A DNA stretch of 64,000 nucleotides. It comes from Chlorophyllum brunneum (lineage: Eukaryota > Basidiomycota > Agaricomycetes > Agaricales > Agaricaceae). The first letter of the stretch is position 1. Every line of letters begins with the position of its first letter. Below are positions 43,422 through 55,200 of the stretch, piece after piece. The stretch spans positions 1,798,001 to 1,862,000 of the forward strand of contig OY756139.1 of NCBI GenBank assembly GCA_963576785.1. Direction: 5' to 3'. Made by a program: the position numbers and the translations under genes. The notes under the pieces were generated by a model. That model did not search any database. It was not told where the DNA came from and saw only the letters and a program-made list of their open reading frames with translations.

Positions 43422-44960
43422 GAACAACCTGGACCATCTGGAGGGCATTAGGGTATTCTCATTTAACATTGCAAAATCCTATATTTATGTTGATGTATTG
43501 CTCAAGAAGTTAAAAGATGATTTTGACATTCTCTTTTTCCAAGAACCTCCCTAGAGGTTTATCCGCTCTGCTTCCTCAACCACTGATGTGGAAGGGGACA
43601 ATGTTACTGGTGCACCTAAGCACCCTGACTGGCTCATGGTGATGCGTCCCCCTACCCAGGGGTCCCAGCCCCAAGTGATGGCTTATGTACACACTCCACT
43701 GGTCTCATCCCTGTCCACCTCTATCTGAAGAAGTTGGCTTCAAGAGCAAACTACCATCTCGCCACCTTCTCCGATACCCACCCTCTCCAATCCCTCCTTG
43801 ATCATCCAAATGCCAAGGGTACCCCCCCACACCCCCTCTCTATCTCCCTCTTGTCTGACCGTCTTGTCAGGCAGGTAAGGGGTTCCCTTATGGAAGCCAT
43901 CTTCATGCTCCCATCCCTCACTGAACAGTTTGACCCCTGCTCTGCAGTGGCTCAGCCTGGTCACCGTTTCCTGGACCATTTTGTGGCCCAGGTATCCTTC
44001 CACAACTCTCCTCATTCTCGTGATGAGAGAGCTGTGCATATAAGGTATCTGAATAGCACTTTGGAATGTGCTAATGCCAATTCTCGGGTCCTCACTGTGG
44101 CAATGGACACAAGTCTACCACTGCAGGGGGGACTCCAGGCAGTTTCTGCTGCCCAGATCTACCAGTCAGGCCAGCATGTCTTTCAGACAAGACATGCAGT
44201 GGGCCAAGTGACAGCCCCTGATGCGGAGCTGTATGCTATCCAGATTGCAGTTGGAAAGGCTACCAGCCTCTCTGACTGTGACTCCATTGTCCTGTTCACT
44301 GACTCTCTTGGTTCTGCCAGGAGAGTGGTGGACCCCTCCATTCACTCTGGTCAAGCTCATTCGCTTGCTGTCTGTAACACTCTTATGGAGTGGTTTGAGG
44401 GTCACCCTGAATGCTCCCTTCAAGTCTGGCACACCTACTCTTCGGAGAAGTGGGCCATCCATTGTACCATACACCAGTACTGTACCAAACTCCAGGTCAC
44501 TGCGGGTTCCCATCCACAAACCTCCCTTGACTCCCTTTATCAGAGGGTTGTCAGATCTTGCCAGGACGCCTGGATCACTTGATTCCAGGATCCTACTTAC
44601 TCAGGTAGCCAGTTTATGGCTCTCGAAGGGTGCAACGGTAAGCCCCTCCAGCCCACCTACCTTAATGGAGGTTTGTGGCTGCCCTCTGCTACAACAGAGT
44701 CCAACTCGCTATCTGCCTGCATGTGTAGAGTTATACTCAACCATGCACCTATCGGGGCCTACAGGTCTTGGTTCTTCCAGGATGAACTATTCTGGTGTCC
44801 ATGCAGGGCTCCTTTTGAGTCCTGTGTGCATATTCTTACCTTCTGTCTGAGGTTTGACTTCTCTAGGGGGTACCCAGCTACGCTGGGTGCCCTCCTCAAG
44901 TTCTTGAAAACAAACCCTTTGGCATTTGCTTTCCCATCCATTCCCCAGGGAATTGGATAA
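43414..44960 (+). pseudogene. LINE-A ORF2, copy A7: endonuclease start fused to RNase H by deletion
   Basis: The ATG at 43414 overlaps the ORF1 stop by 8 bases (ATGTCTAG). About 90 codons of endonuclease follow (RVFSFNIAKSYIY, LFFQEPP with a stop just after). After the deletion at 43695 comes the RT tail and RNase H: AMDTSLPLQGG, DAELYAIQIAVGKA, LFTDSLGSARRVVDPS. A TGA at 44581 (IT*FQD) splits the last part, which ends CPCRAPFESCVHIL and IPQGIG. It has no RT, so it could only have moved with proteins from another copy if it was deleted before insertion. Confidence 0.88.
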
Positions 44961-45513
44961 CTGGCTCAGGGTAGGTGGGTTATTGTCTGGCACCAGAGAA
45001 CCCTAGTGGAAGTCCAGTGAAGACCTTTGGAGTTTTATGACTGGAGTTGTCCCCTTTGGCAACTAGGTGTGGTGAAGACACTGATAGCCACACAAATGGT
45101 GCGGCTGATTACTCTGGCAAGCGTGGCCATGGCCAGGGGGATGACTCTTAGTAAGAAGAACTCTGAGGGCTAGTAGCTGGACCAGTAGCTGGGTGAGTTT
45201 CCACTGCTGGGCATTTACAGTGAATTAACACCTACTGACCAGGCCTGGTCTTTGGACTGGGTTGCTGGTTGGGGGACCTCCCTACCCACTTGCCTCCTCT
45301 GGTGTCCACTCCCCTTGCCCTTCAGGCTTGGGAGTAGGACACAATTCCTCCTACCATTGGTCTTGGGCAATGGTACTTATGCTTGGTAGGGCATAGCTAC
45401 CACTTTCTCCGTAGATACCCGCTAGTCTACTTGTTTGTATTCCAGCCATGGGCTGTGTTTGAGTGCCATGTAATAAATCAGCCTTAGGCCATGATTCAAA
45501 AAAATAAATAAAT
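44961..45513 (+). other. LINE-A 3' UTR and tail, copy A7
   Basis: A 3' UTR of about 535 bp after the TAA. Near its end come TAATAAA, then AGCCTTAGGCC (about 45478-45489, one base off the palindrome GGCCTTAGGCC), then ATGATTC and the tail, which mixes A and TAAA units. Confidence 0.85.
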
Positions 45514-46142
45514 AAATCATGCCAGGATGCCTGGGTCACTTGATTCCAGGATTCTACTTACTCAGGAAGCCAATTCATGGCTCTCGAAGGGTGCAACAGT
45601 AAGCCCCTCCAGCCCACCTACCTCAATGGAGGTTCGTGGCTGCCCTCCACTGCAGCAGAGTCTAACTCGCTGTCTGCCCGCATGTGTAGAGTTATACTCA
45701 ACCATGTGCCTATTGGGGCCTACAGGTCTCAGTTCTTCCAGGATGAACCATTCTGGTATCCATGCGGGGCTCCCTTCGAGTCTTGTGTGCATATTCTTAC
45801 TGACTGTAGTTGGTTTGACTCCTCTAGGAGGTACCCAGCCATGCCGGGTCCTCTCGTCAAGTTCTTGAAGGCAAACCCTTAGGCATTTGCCTTCTCATCT
45901 GGTTCTCAGGGAATTGCATAACTGGCTCAGGGTAGGTGGGTTATTGTCCAGCACTGGAGGCCCCTGGAGAAGACTTGGCGAATGCATTCAATGACCAATG
46001 AATGGACCTGACCCCTTCAGTGACTAGGAGTGGTGAAGACACCAATAGCCACTCAAATGGTGTGGCCAATTGCTCTGGCAAGGGCGACTATGGCCGGGGG
46101 GTTGGGTCCAAGTAAGAGATTAGCAGATGCTTAGTAGCTGGG
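45514..46142 (+). mobile_element. LINE-A copy A6, right part (ORF2 end and start of 3' UTR)
   Basis: Resumes after the duplicated target site: AWVT*FQDSTYSGSQFMALEG, CRVILNHVPIGAYRSQFF, CGAPFESCVHIL and FLKANP*AFAFSSGSQGIA, ending near 45921. About 220 bp of the 3' UTR follow, then the sequence switches to opposite-strand LINE-A ORF1 (A8). Confidence 0.87.
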
Positions 46143-47197
46143 CCAGGTTTGGCTGAGGCTGGTTGTTTCACTGCAGCCAAATAAGCCTTCTGTCCTGGCT
46201 TGGGCTTTGAAGCAAGCATGGAGGGAGGAGGTCCAGAGGGCTTCTCGTAGGGGACCTGAGGCTTGGTAGGAGCCTTCCCAGGTCGGATGGGTGCTTTCCC
46301 CTTAGGGTCCATGCACAGGCATTTGACCGGAGTCTTTTCCAGGTCCATAAGATTGTCCTCCTCCTACACAGGGGGCCTGCACTAGGGGAGGCCAAGAGTG
46401 GAAGGCCCTGGTACCCTTGGGGGGGTAACTGGAGGTCTGAAGGTCACCACTGGGGGAACAGGAAACACTGAAGCAATCAAGTCTCTCAGAGAGAGAGAGT
46501 CACTCGCCCCTGTGTAGGTTTTATGCCACATGGGGGAGGATGCAACCATTTGGACTATCTCAGATAGTTGAGAGGTGATGGGATGGAAGGACAGAGCATC
46601 TTCTTGGGGAATGAGATGCGCCATCTTCATAAAGTCGGCGACAATCTTGAGTGACCATTGGATTGCATTGGCATCCTCTCTGGCACTAATGTTAATGCCC
46701 AGGATAGAGAGGGGGGTGGCAGTAGGCTCCTCCTAGTCGTCTTGCTCCATATCCTCCGGGGAGGCAGGGGGTGGGGAAGACGGGGGGAGGGACAAAGCTC
46801 TGGCTTCTGTGCCAGGAGCTGGGGTAGGTTGAGAGGGGGTTGGGGACCCATGTCGCAACAAAGTGCATCCCCTCTGCTGAAGGGGAACTGTGGGGGCATA
46901 GGTATTACTGGCACTGCTGCCGTAGGGGGGGATACCCAGGGAGTAAGGGCCTGGGGTAGACCTAGGGGGAGGACTGACCACTGCCTCAAAGGCAGTGGCC
47001 ATGTCATCATCATCTAAGGAGGCTGTGCGATGAGTGCTCATCCTTCTCCTCAAACTGTGAGGAGGCATGGGGGCTAGAGGCCCGTATGGAAATCTGTGCT
47101 AGGAGCACTCACTGTCTTGGATGTGTAGGACATTAAGAGTGTCGATAAAGAGGTGATCACATGATTGACAGGTGGGAGTTCTGGGAAAAAAAGCGAT
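46143..47197 (-). mobile_element. LINE-A fragment A8: 5' end and first half of ORF1
   Basis: Starts at 47197 with the family 5' terminus (here ATCGCTTTTTTTCCC, one C/T-type change). The ORF1 ATG is at 47068 (MPPHSLRRRMSTHRTASLDDDDMATAF). After 111 codons a stop at about 46733 and a frameshift interrupt the frame; pieces of SILGINISAREDANAIQW, SEIVQMVASSPMW and the Pro/Lys-rich linker follow to 46143, where it is cut off against A6. Confidence 0.85.
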
Positions 47198-48148
47198 CTG
47201 CCCAGCAGTGGCAACGTACCCAGTTACTAGCCCAGCAAAGCACCCAACTCCCTTTTACTAAGACCCAATCCCCTGGCCATGGTCACCTTTGCCAGAGTAA
47301 TCAGCCACACCATTTAAGTGGCTATTGGTGTCTTCACCACTCCTAGTTGCTGTAGGGGTCAGGTCTGTTCATTGGTAATTGAATACATCTACCAAGTCTT
47401 TGCCAGGGGCCTCTAGTGCTGGACAATAACCCACCTACCCTGAGCCAGTTATGCAATTCCCTGAGGAATGGATGGGAAAGCAAATGCCTGAGGGTTTGCT
47501 TTCAAGAACTTGATAAGGGCACCTGGTATGGCTGGGTACCCCCTAGAGAAGTCAAACCTCAGGCAGGAGGTAAGAATATGCACATGAGACTCGAAAGGAG
47601 CCCCGCATGGACACCAGAACAGTTCATTTTGGAAGAACCGAGACCTATAGGCCCCAATTGGTGCATGGTTGAGAATAACCCTACACATGTGGGCTGATAG
47701 CAAGTTGGACTCTGCTGCAGCATAAGGTAGCCATGAACCTCCTTAGAGGTAAGTGGGCTGGATGGGCTTACCATTGTGCCCTTCAAGAGCCATGAACTGG
47801 CTACCCAAGTACATAGGATCCTGGAATTGAGTGATCCAGGCATCCTGGCAGGATTTGACAACCTTTTGACAAAGGAAGTCAAGAGAGGTTTGCAGACGGG
47901 AACCTGCAGAGACCTGAAGCTCAGTACAGTACTAGTGTATGGTACTATGAATGGCCTACTTCTCCGAGGAATAAGTGTGCCAGATATGAAGGGAGTGCTT
48001 GGGGTGACCCCCAAACCACTCCAAAAGGGCACTACACACAGCAAGCAAATGAGCCTGACCAGAGTGAACAGAGGGATCTACTGCTCTCCTGGCAGCACCA
48101 GGGAAGTCAGTGAATAGAAGATGGAGTCACAGTCAGAAAGGCTAGTAG

Positions 48149-48455
48149 CCTTCCCAATTGCAATCCAGATAGCATACAACTCTGCATCAGGAGCTGTCAC
48201 TCGGCCGGCTACATGTTTTGTCTGGAAGACACGCTGGCCTGACCAGTAGACTTGGGCAGCAGAAACTGCCTGGAATTCCCCTTACAGTGGCAGACTTATA
48301 GCCTTCCCAATTGCAATCCAAATAGCATACAGCTCTGCATCAGGAGCTGTCACTTGACCAGCTGCATGTCTCATCTGGAAGATATACTGGCCTGACCAGT
48401 AGATCTGGGCAGCAGAAACTGCCTGGAACTCCTCTTGTAGCAGTAGACTTGTGTC
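48149..48455 (-). repeat. Adjacent duplicate of a 150-bp RNase H segment in A9
   Basis: The segment with AGCCTTCCCAATTGCAATCC through the GCAGAAACTGCCTGGAA motif occurs twice in a row, at about 48149-48299 and 48300-48455. The two units differ at many positions, mostly C/T and G/A. Such divergence suggests a join between two different LINE-A copies rather than a recent tandem duplication. Confidence 0.8.
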
Positions 48456-49117
48456 CATAACCAGAGTGAGAACCTGAGGATTGGCATTAGCATGTTTCAA
48501 AGTGCTGTTCAGATGCCTAATATGCATGGCCCTCTTATCATGAGAATGAGGAGAGTCATAGAAGGATACCTGGGCTGCAAAGCAGTCCAGGAGACAATGA
48601 CCAGGTTGAGCCACTGCAGAGCAGGGATCAAACTGTTCAGTAAGGGATGGGAGCATGGAGACGGCTTCCATGAGGGAACCCTTGACCTGTCTGAAGAGGC
48701 AATCAGTCAAGAGAGAGACAGAAAGAGGGTGTGGAGGGGCACCCTTGGCATTCAGATGATCGAGGAGGGATTGAAGAGGGTGGGTATCAGAGAGGGTGGC
48801 AAGATGGTAGTTTGCTCTTGAGGCCAACTTCTTCAGATGGAGGTGGACGGGGACGAGACCAGCAAGGGCTTTGGTGCTGTTAGAGGAGGAGGTGCAGAAT
48901 ACACCAGTGATCCACAATGTAGCCTTGCATTGCATAGTATTGAGGGATTTGAGAAGGCCCTTACATTGAGCCTTGTCAAAAAACCACAGATGGAAGCCAT
49001 ATGTTGCAATAGGCATGACACATGACCTAAAGAGGAGCCACTTCTGGTTGGGGGTCAGACTACAGGATGAGTTACCAAGCATTCCCATTGCTTTCATGGT
49101 GGAGAGGGCCTTGGTAG

Positions 49118-49288
49118 AGTAGTGTCAAATGTGCTCCTGGTGGAATTGAGTGATCCAGGCATCCTGGCAGGATTTGACAACTTTCTGATGAAGGGAGTCA
49201 AGAGAGGTTTGCAGATGGGAAACCACAGAGACCTGAAGCTTGGTACAGTACTGGTGTACAGTACCAGTAGTGTCAAATGTGCTTCTGG
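49118..49288. repeat. 23-bp direct duplication flanking a 125-bp LINE-A fragment
   Basis: 49118-49140 and 49266-49288 are the same 23-bp RT sequence (AGTAGTGTCAAATGTGCT..CTGG) with one C/T difference. Between them (49141-49265) lies a minus-oriented piece of LINE-A RNase H (matching the TSLDSLHQKVVKSCQDAWITQF region) that belongs more than 1 kb away. It has no A tail. Confidence 0.85.
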
Positions 49289-49518
49289 AAGTTCAGGGCA
49301 TGATCAAAATAAAAGCCCAGGTACCTCCAATAGGTCTTAGGACAAAGAGGAGTGTCCCCTGTGAATAGACCAAAGCCCAAGTCAAGGGGGGGGGTTATGT
49401 CTCCAGGCTTCCTGGAAAAGTGGAAAAGCTCAGACTTGTCATGCTCCATGACCAGTGTGAATGCTACAAAAATATTGAAGAGAACAATGTATGCCCCCTT
49501 GAGGTGTCCAAGTTCTGA

Positions 49519-50217
49519 CAACCTCGTTTGGACTTGCTGTCGAGCATGACAAGTCTGAAGTATTTCATTTCTCCTGTAAATGGGAAGATGACAACCCACC
49601 ACTGGATTTGGGGTATGTCCCCCATACCAGTGATACTCCGTTATGCCCTAAGACCCATTGGAGGTACTTGGGTTTCTTTTTCAATCAGGCTCTTACTTTT
49701 AAAGAGCACATTCAATATTATGCTACCAAGTCTCTGTCCATGGTCAAGGCCATGGGCATACTTGGTAACTCATCTCAAGGTCTTCTTCCTTCCCAGAAGA
49801 GGACTCTTTATTGCTTGTGTATGGTGCCTATCACTACATATGGGTTTTGTCTGTAGTTTTATGAAGGTGCCCATAATAAGGCCCTTCTGAAATAACTTAA
49901 CACTATGCAGCATAAAGCTATCTTGTGGATCACTGGTGCATTCCGCACCAGTCCTACTGGAGGAGCTGAAGCCTTAGCTGGCCTCATCCCCATCCATCTC
50001 CATCTCAAGAAACTGGCTACCCATGCCATCCACAGAGTAGTCACACTTTCTGAGAACCATCCTGTGCATTCCATTATGGGGTGGCAGTACACTGCGGGGT
50101 GTATCCCACACCCCAGATCAATTGCCCTCATAACCCCCACTCAGGTAGTCAAGGTCAAGAGGTTGGTCACAGAGGCAAACTCTCATTTGCCAGAGTTTAC
50201 GGAGATGTTCGAATACC
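49519..50217 (+). mobile_element. LINE-B fragment B3 (RT C-terminus to RNase H start)
   Basis: Plus-strand LINE-B: TSFGLAVEHDKSEVFHFSC, PLCPKTHWRYLGFFFNQALTFKEHIQYYATKSLSMVKAMGILGNSS, MQHKAILWITGAFRTSPTGGAEALAGLIPIHLHLKKLATHAIHRV and KRLVTEANSHLPEFTEMF. It joins A9 on the left and LINE-B copy B4 on the right. One stop near 49856 is of the TGG/CAG to stop type. Confidence 0.82.
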
Positions 50218-52202
50218 CAAAACTCCAAGGAAGGTGGAAAAACCTCCTATGCTGCAGTCGCAGCCAAGAAAGGTAAAACTTCTGCCCCCACTCCTGCTCC
50301 CAACGGATGTGATCCTTTCAAGCTTTTGGAGTTTGCAAGTAAATTCCTGGAACTACCACAGGAGAAGGTTGTCACAATGTATGATGCCGCTTTTTCTACC
50401 CCCTCTCCTGTGAACAAGAAGCCAGTCAAGAAGGCTGGTGTAATTTGCTCCACACTCAATAGTCCATTGCACAAGCAAGTCATCATTCCCCTCCTCACTG
50501 GACCCAATGTCACCAACTTTGGGTCTATTATTGACTCTCTCAATGCATGCCTTATAGGGGAGAAGTCCAAGACAAGAGTCATTACCACCTTGTAGGATAA
50601 GCTGGGCCTTATAGTCCACACCTTGGAGGTTCTGACCACTGCTGAGCTCGATGTCGTCAAGGCATGGCTCAAGGAAAAGTTCGGAAAGATCACCACAGGC
50701 GAAGCATCCCTTCCTAAATCCAAATCATTTGTGAAGATCACAGATGTCAGCTATGTTACCCCATGAGGATCTATCCTCACCAAAGCCGATGTAGTTTTTT
50801 TTTTTTTTTTTTTGAATCATAGCCTAAGACCGATTTATTATGTGGTGCTTGAACACAGCCCGTGGCTGGAAAACAAAAGAGTAATCTAGCAGGTATCTAC
50901 AGAGAGAGTGGTAACTATGCCCTACCAAGCATAAGTACCATTGCCCAAGACCAACAGTAGGAGAAATTGCGTCCTACACCCAAGTCTGAAGGGCAAGGGG
51001 AGTGGATGCCAGAAGAGGTAAGCGGGCAGGGAGATCCCCCAACCAGTGACCCAGTCTGAAGACCAGGCCCAGTCAGTGTGTGTTGATTCACTGTAAATGC
51101 CCAGTGGTGGTGATGCACCCAATTACTAGCCCAGCTAGGCCTCCAACTCCCTCTTACTTGGACCCAACCCCCTGGCCATGATCACCCTTGCCAGAGCAAT
51201 TGGCCACACCATTTGAGTGGCTATTGGCATCTCCTCATATGCTTCTTGATTTTGTACTTCCACCAGTAAACAAGTATAAACAACTTGTTCCTATTATCAA
51301 AGTCATCGTACTCGTTTGTTTCAGTGTCCTAGGTCCCTAGGAATACACTTGCAGCACTTCTGCATGTCATTGCAACCTCCATTTGGTGGGGGGACTGGGC
51401 GCCATGTCCCCGAGTCCCCCAACACTCTCGACACCATCTGGGCTTCCTCCACAGGACCCACTTGCCATTTGTGGGAATCTAGTTGTACTAGAGGACTCCC
51501 AGACATTCTCAGGACCCCCACTGGAAGGAGGGGATCACGTACCCCCTCATGTACTCCCTCACCATCACCTGGGCCTGCTGCAGAGGATTATGCCGGCTTT
51601 ATGGGATATGAAGAAGATCCTATAACCCCTCCTCGGGGCCCTACCCCTGGCACACCTAGCCCTGCACCCTCATCCACTAGCTCATTGTCCCCATACTCCT
51701 GCCATCTTCTGAATACTGTCGAAAGTGTTGCAGGAGACCTTGAAGCGGCCTTGGACTTGCTGGATTTAATCTCCACCTTCCTTAACAAGTCGGTGGAGAA
51801 TATTGACTGGACTACCCTCCTAGCAAAGTCAGTCTACCCCCTCACATGATCAATCATTTGGTTGTGCAAGACTATCAATAACATGGATGGTCTGCTGTCG
51901 AACTTGGCTTCGGAATACCTACCATAGGTACTGTCCTGAGTGCTTCCATGGGTCTGGCCCCCGCCACTCCCACTCCTCCTCCTCCTGCCCCTGCCCCAGT
52001 GGTTACGCCCCCAGTGCCTAGGGCTCAAGCTGTCCCCCAACCTCCCCTGGCTGGGCCTCCCCCTCAGGATCCAGATGTTCTGATGCCTGGTCCAGAGGGT
52101 CCTCCGAGTGGTCATCGCCCCCCTGGGGTTGGACCGTCTTCTCTCTCAGGCAAGGGGACCTACCAGCATAAGCCGGTGGCTCCTCCTGCTCCTTCTACTC
52201 CA
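50218..52202 (+). pseudogene. LINE-B ORF1, copy B4, interrupted by A10
   Basis: The left piece translates as KTSYAAVAAKKGKTSAPTPAPNGCDPFKLLEF, then an open 89-codon stretch from 50326 (EFASKFLELPQEKVVTMYDAAF, KAGVICSTLNSPLHKQVIIPLLTGPN, GSIIDSLNACLIG) and, after a TAG, KLGLIVHTLEVLTTAELDVVKAWLKEKFGKI. After A10 it resumes with LDFVLPPVNKYKQLVPIIK and a degraded Cys/His region near 51320-51480. A Pro/Ser-rich acidic tail (51600-51850) and a Pro-rich stretch follow. It is a Gag-like ORF1 and not closely similar to LINE-A ORF1. Confidence 0.7.
50795..51232 (-). mobile_element. LINE-A fragment A10: 3' UTR and tail only
   Basis: A 19-T run (50795-50813, the tail on the minus strand) followed by about 420 bp of LINE-A 3' UTR. 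The 3' palindrome is changed in both arms (AGCCTAAGACC). It is a severely 5'-truncated insertion in LINE-B ORF1. I could not see a clear target-site duplication. Confidence 0.85.
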
Positions 52203-55200
52203 GCTACCAAGGTAGGGAACAAGGATCTCATCAATCACCGTGACATCATGGTTCTCTCCCTCTTTTTGGGGGGCAAGACCCTAAATCTCATGAATGTTTA
52301 CTCTGATTCAGAGCACATAGCAATTCGGTTCCTTTCAGACTAATCTGCTACTTTGCCCAGGCATATCTATATGGGTGGTGATTTCAATTGCCATTCTGAG
52401 CTTTGGGACCCTAACTATGGCTCCCACTCGGGTACCTCGCAGTCTCTGATCTCCATTGGGACAGACATCAGTCTAGACCTTGCTCTTCCGGTTGAGCCTG
52501 GGCCTACTCATATTCCACATAACCAGGACCTTTGGCCTTTGGTCATTGATCTTGCATTTGTTCCATCAGACCTGTCTATTTCTCATAGACCTAGGTTAGA
52601 TTACTCCCTGAGGGGTCTGTCAGACCACATTCCATTGGTTCTGATGCTTCCAGTCACACCCACAATAGTGGAGACTCACAGGAAAACCCTGCCACATGAT
52701 GGTGGCAAAGAGGTAGCACTCTTCCTCACTGATGTTATCTGGGATCTCCGGGAAGTTGCTAGGCTTCTGGAACCTACCACTACTGATGAGGTTGAAGCTG
52801 CAGTTCATGCCGTGGCAGAGGCCTTTTCTACTGCGTGGGAAGCCCATGCAGTGGATGTCATGATTACTTGTCATTCTAAGCCCTGGTGGAACCAGGAATG
52901 TCGCGAGACCTTTGGGAGATATTGTGAGACTTGCTCCCACAATGACTACTCTAACTTTAGACATGCTAAAAAGCATGCTAAACGCAACTTCTTCAATGCT
53001 TGCATCGAGGAGATTGCTTCTTCTAACAAGCAACCATGGGACCTGATGGAATGGGTCCAGAAACAGAAGCTTCCACTCTGCAAGGCTATCCAATATAATG
53101 GAGAGCCATGTCATGTGCTCCCAGATCCCTGGGACACACTACACAATACTTACAACTCAGCTTCTGGCTGAGATGTAGATATTTCTGTTCTTGATCCACT
53201 GCCAAGTCTACTGGCTAGGGAGTGGGTCCATTTTTCAGCCTTAGAGCTGATGGATGCCCTGAGCACTTGCTCGGGGGTGTCTGTCCTGGGGCTAGACCAT
53301 GTAACATGGACCCACCTCAAAGAGATCACCAAGGATCCCAATATCCTTTGGTTATTCATTGGGATAGCTAATGCCTGCATGCATGTGGGTCATTGGCCAT
53401 CCCACTTCAAGGAAAGCTTGTTGGTTATCATACCAAAGCCAGGCAAGCCATCCTACTCAATGCCTAAGGTGTTCAGGCCTATTGTGCTCCTGAACACCTT
53501 TGGCAAGCTTATCGAGAAAATGATCTTGAATCACCTCCAGTTTGACTCTGTCAAACATGGAGTTTTTCATCCAAATCAGCTCGGTGGTATCCGTCAGAGG
53601 TCCACTGATAATGCTGGGATACTCCTAACCCACATCGTTCATGCGGGGTAGGCCAAAGGCCTCAAGACTAGTGTTGTTGCATTCGACATTGCTCAGTTCT
53701 TTCCTTCACTCAACCATAATATGTTGTTGGCAATTCTACAGATGCAAGGATTTGACCCCTGTGTGGGTAGATTCTTTGCCTCTTATTTAGTTGGCCATTC
53801 TATACAGTATGCATGGGAGGACCACAAGTCTGATCTCAGACAGGCGGACATGGGGGTTGGTCAGGGCTTGTCACTCTCTCCTGTCCTCTCTGGCCTTTAT
53901 CTTGCCCTCTTCATGAAACTTTTTGATAGGGAGGCAATTGCACTTGGGAGTACCTTGCTCTCATACGTTGATGATGGCCTTGCCATCGCCCAGGCTAAAA
54001 CTTGGGAACCTAATCTAGTGTGCCTTAAGCAAGCATACCAGATTATACATCACCTGACCACCTCATTTGGACTTGCCATCGAGCACAACAAGTCCAAAGT
54101 ATTTCATTTCTCCCACAAACAGAGAGATGACAACCCACTGCTAGACTTGGGATATGCCCCCCATACTGGTGATACTCCGCTATGCCCTAAGACCCATTGG
54201 AGGTACTTTGGTTTCTTCTTCAATTGGGCTCTTACTTTTAAAGAGCATGTTTGACACTATGCTACTAAGTCTCTGTCCATGGTCAAGGCCATGGGCATGC
54301 TCGGTAACTCATTGTGAGGCCTTCTTCCTACTCAGAAGCGGACTCTTTATCGCTCATGTGTGGTGCCTATCGCTACATATGGGTTTTGACTCTGGTTTTA
54401 TGAAGGTGCTCGTAATAAGGCCCTTCTGAAACAACTCAACACTATGCAGTGTAAATCTGCATTGTGGATCACTAGTGCATTCTGTACCAGCCCTACCAGA
54501 GGAGCTGAGGCCTGAGCTGGCCTCATCCCCATCCACCTCCATCTCAAGAAACTGGCTACCCATGCCATCCACAGGGTAGCCACACTTTCTGAGAACCACC
54601 CTGTTCATTCCATTATGAGGCATCAGTATGTAGGGGGCTGTGTTCCACACCCCAGATTGATTGCTCCAATGACCCCTGCTCAGGTGGTTAGGGTCAAAGG
54701 GCTGGTTATGGAGGCAAACTCTTGTTTGCCAGACTTAACGGAGATGTTCGAGCCATTTGCACTTGAAGCGTCCCCAGGTTCTCATCTCCTGGACTGCTAT
54801 GTGGCCCAGGTGACCTATAAAACATTTGATGCCTTGCTCAGTGTTGACCCTGTGGGTTGTCAAGTGGATTTGCTCAATGATACCCTTCATGGGTATTGTG
54901 AGGACAGACAGGTTGTCTACACAGTGATGGATACAAGTCTGCCATTGTTTGGGGACTACCAGGCAGTTTCGGCTGCCCACATTTATAGGGAGACACATTT
55001 GCTTCATGTATCGTGTCACCCAGCTGGCAAAGTTACAGCCCCAGATGCTGAACTTTTTGCCATTCATATGGCTTTGGGGACTGCTGTGGTGGTGTCTGAG
55101 GCTGTACATATCATGGTCTTTACAGACTCAATTGGTTCTGCCAAGCAAGCTCTTGACCCATCTGTACACTCTGGTCAGGGACATTCCCTGGCTGTGTGTC

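Larger units (their letters stand above)
41305..45513 (+). mobile_element. LINE-A copy A7: both ends intact, 2.3 kb internal deletion
   Basis: Full 5' terminus (ATTGCTTCTTTTCCC), a 3' tail AAAAAAATAAATAAATAAA and an exact 15-bp target-site duplication, but only 4,209 bp instead of 6.5 kb. At about 43695 the endonuclease (QVMAYVHT) jumps to the RT C-terminal region (GLVPVHLYLKKLASRANYHL), deleting the rest of endonuclease and nearly all of RT. It inserted into LINE-A copy A6 in the same orientation. Confidence 0.92.
47198..49518 (-). mobile_element. LINE-A fragment A9: RT end, RNase H and part of the 3' UTR
   Basis: Minus-strand 3' half of LINE-A. From about 49509: LKGAYIVLFNIFVAFTLVMEHDKSELFHFSRKPGD, LCPKTYWRYLGFYFDHALNF, MKAMGMLGNSSCSLTP, MPIATYGFHLWFFDKAQ, RNase H (VMDTSLLLQEEF, DAELYAIWIAIGKA), and ORF2 end at 47449. 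A 250-bp piece of 3' UTR remains to 47198. It contains two local duplications (48149-48455 and 49118-49288) described separately. Confidence 0.85.

Noticed and set aside
43690..43700. Deletion in LINE-A copy A7 as removal of an intron
   Set aside because: The missing segment does not begin with GT and end with AG at the join, and a different segment is missing in A13.
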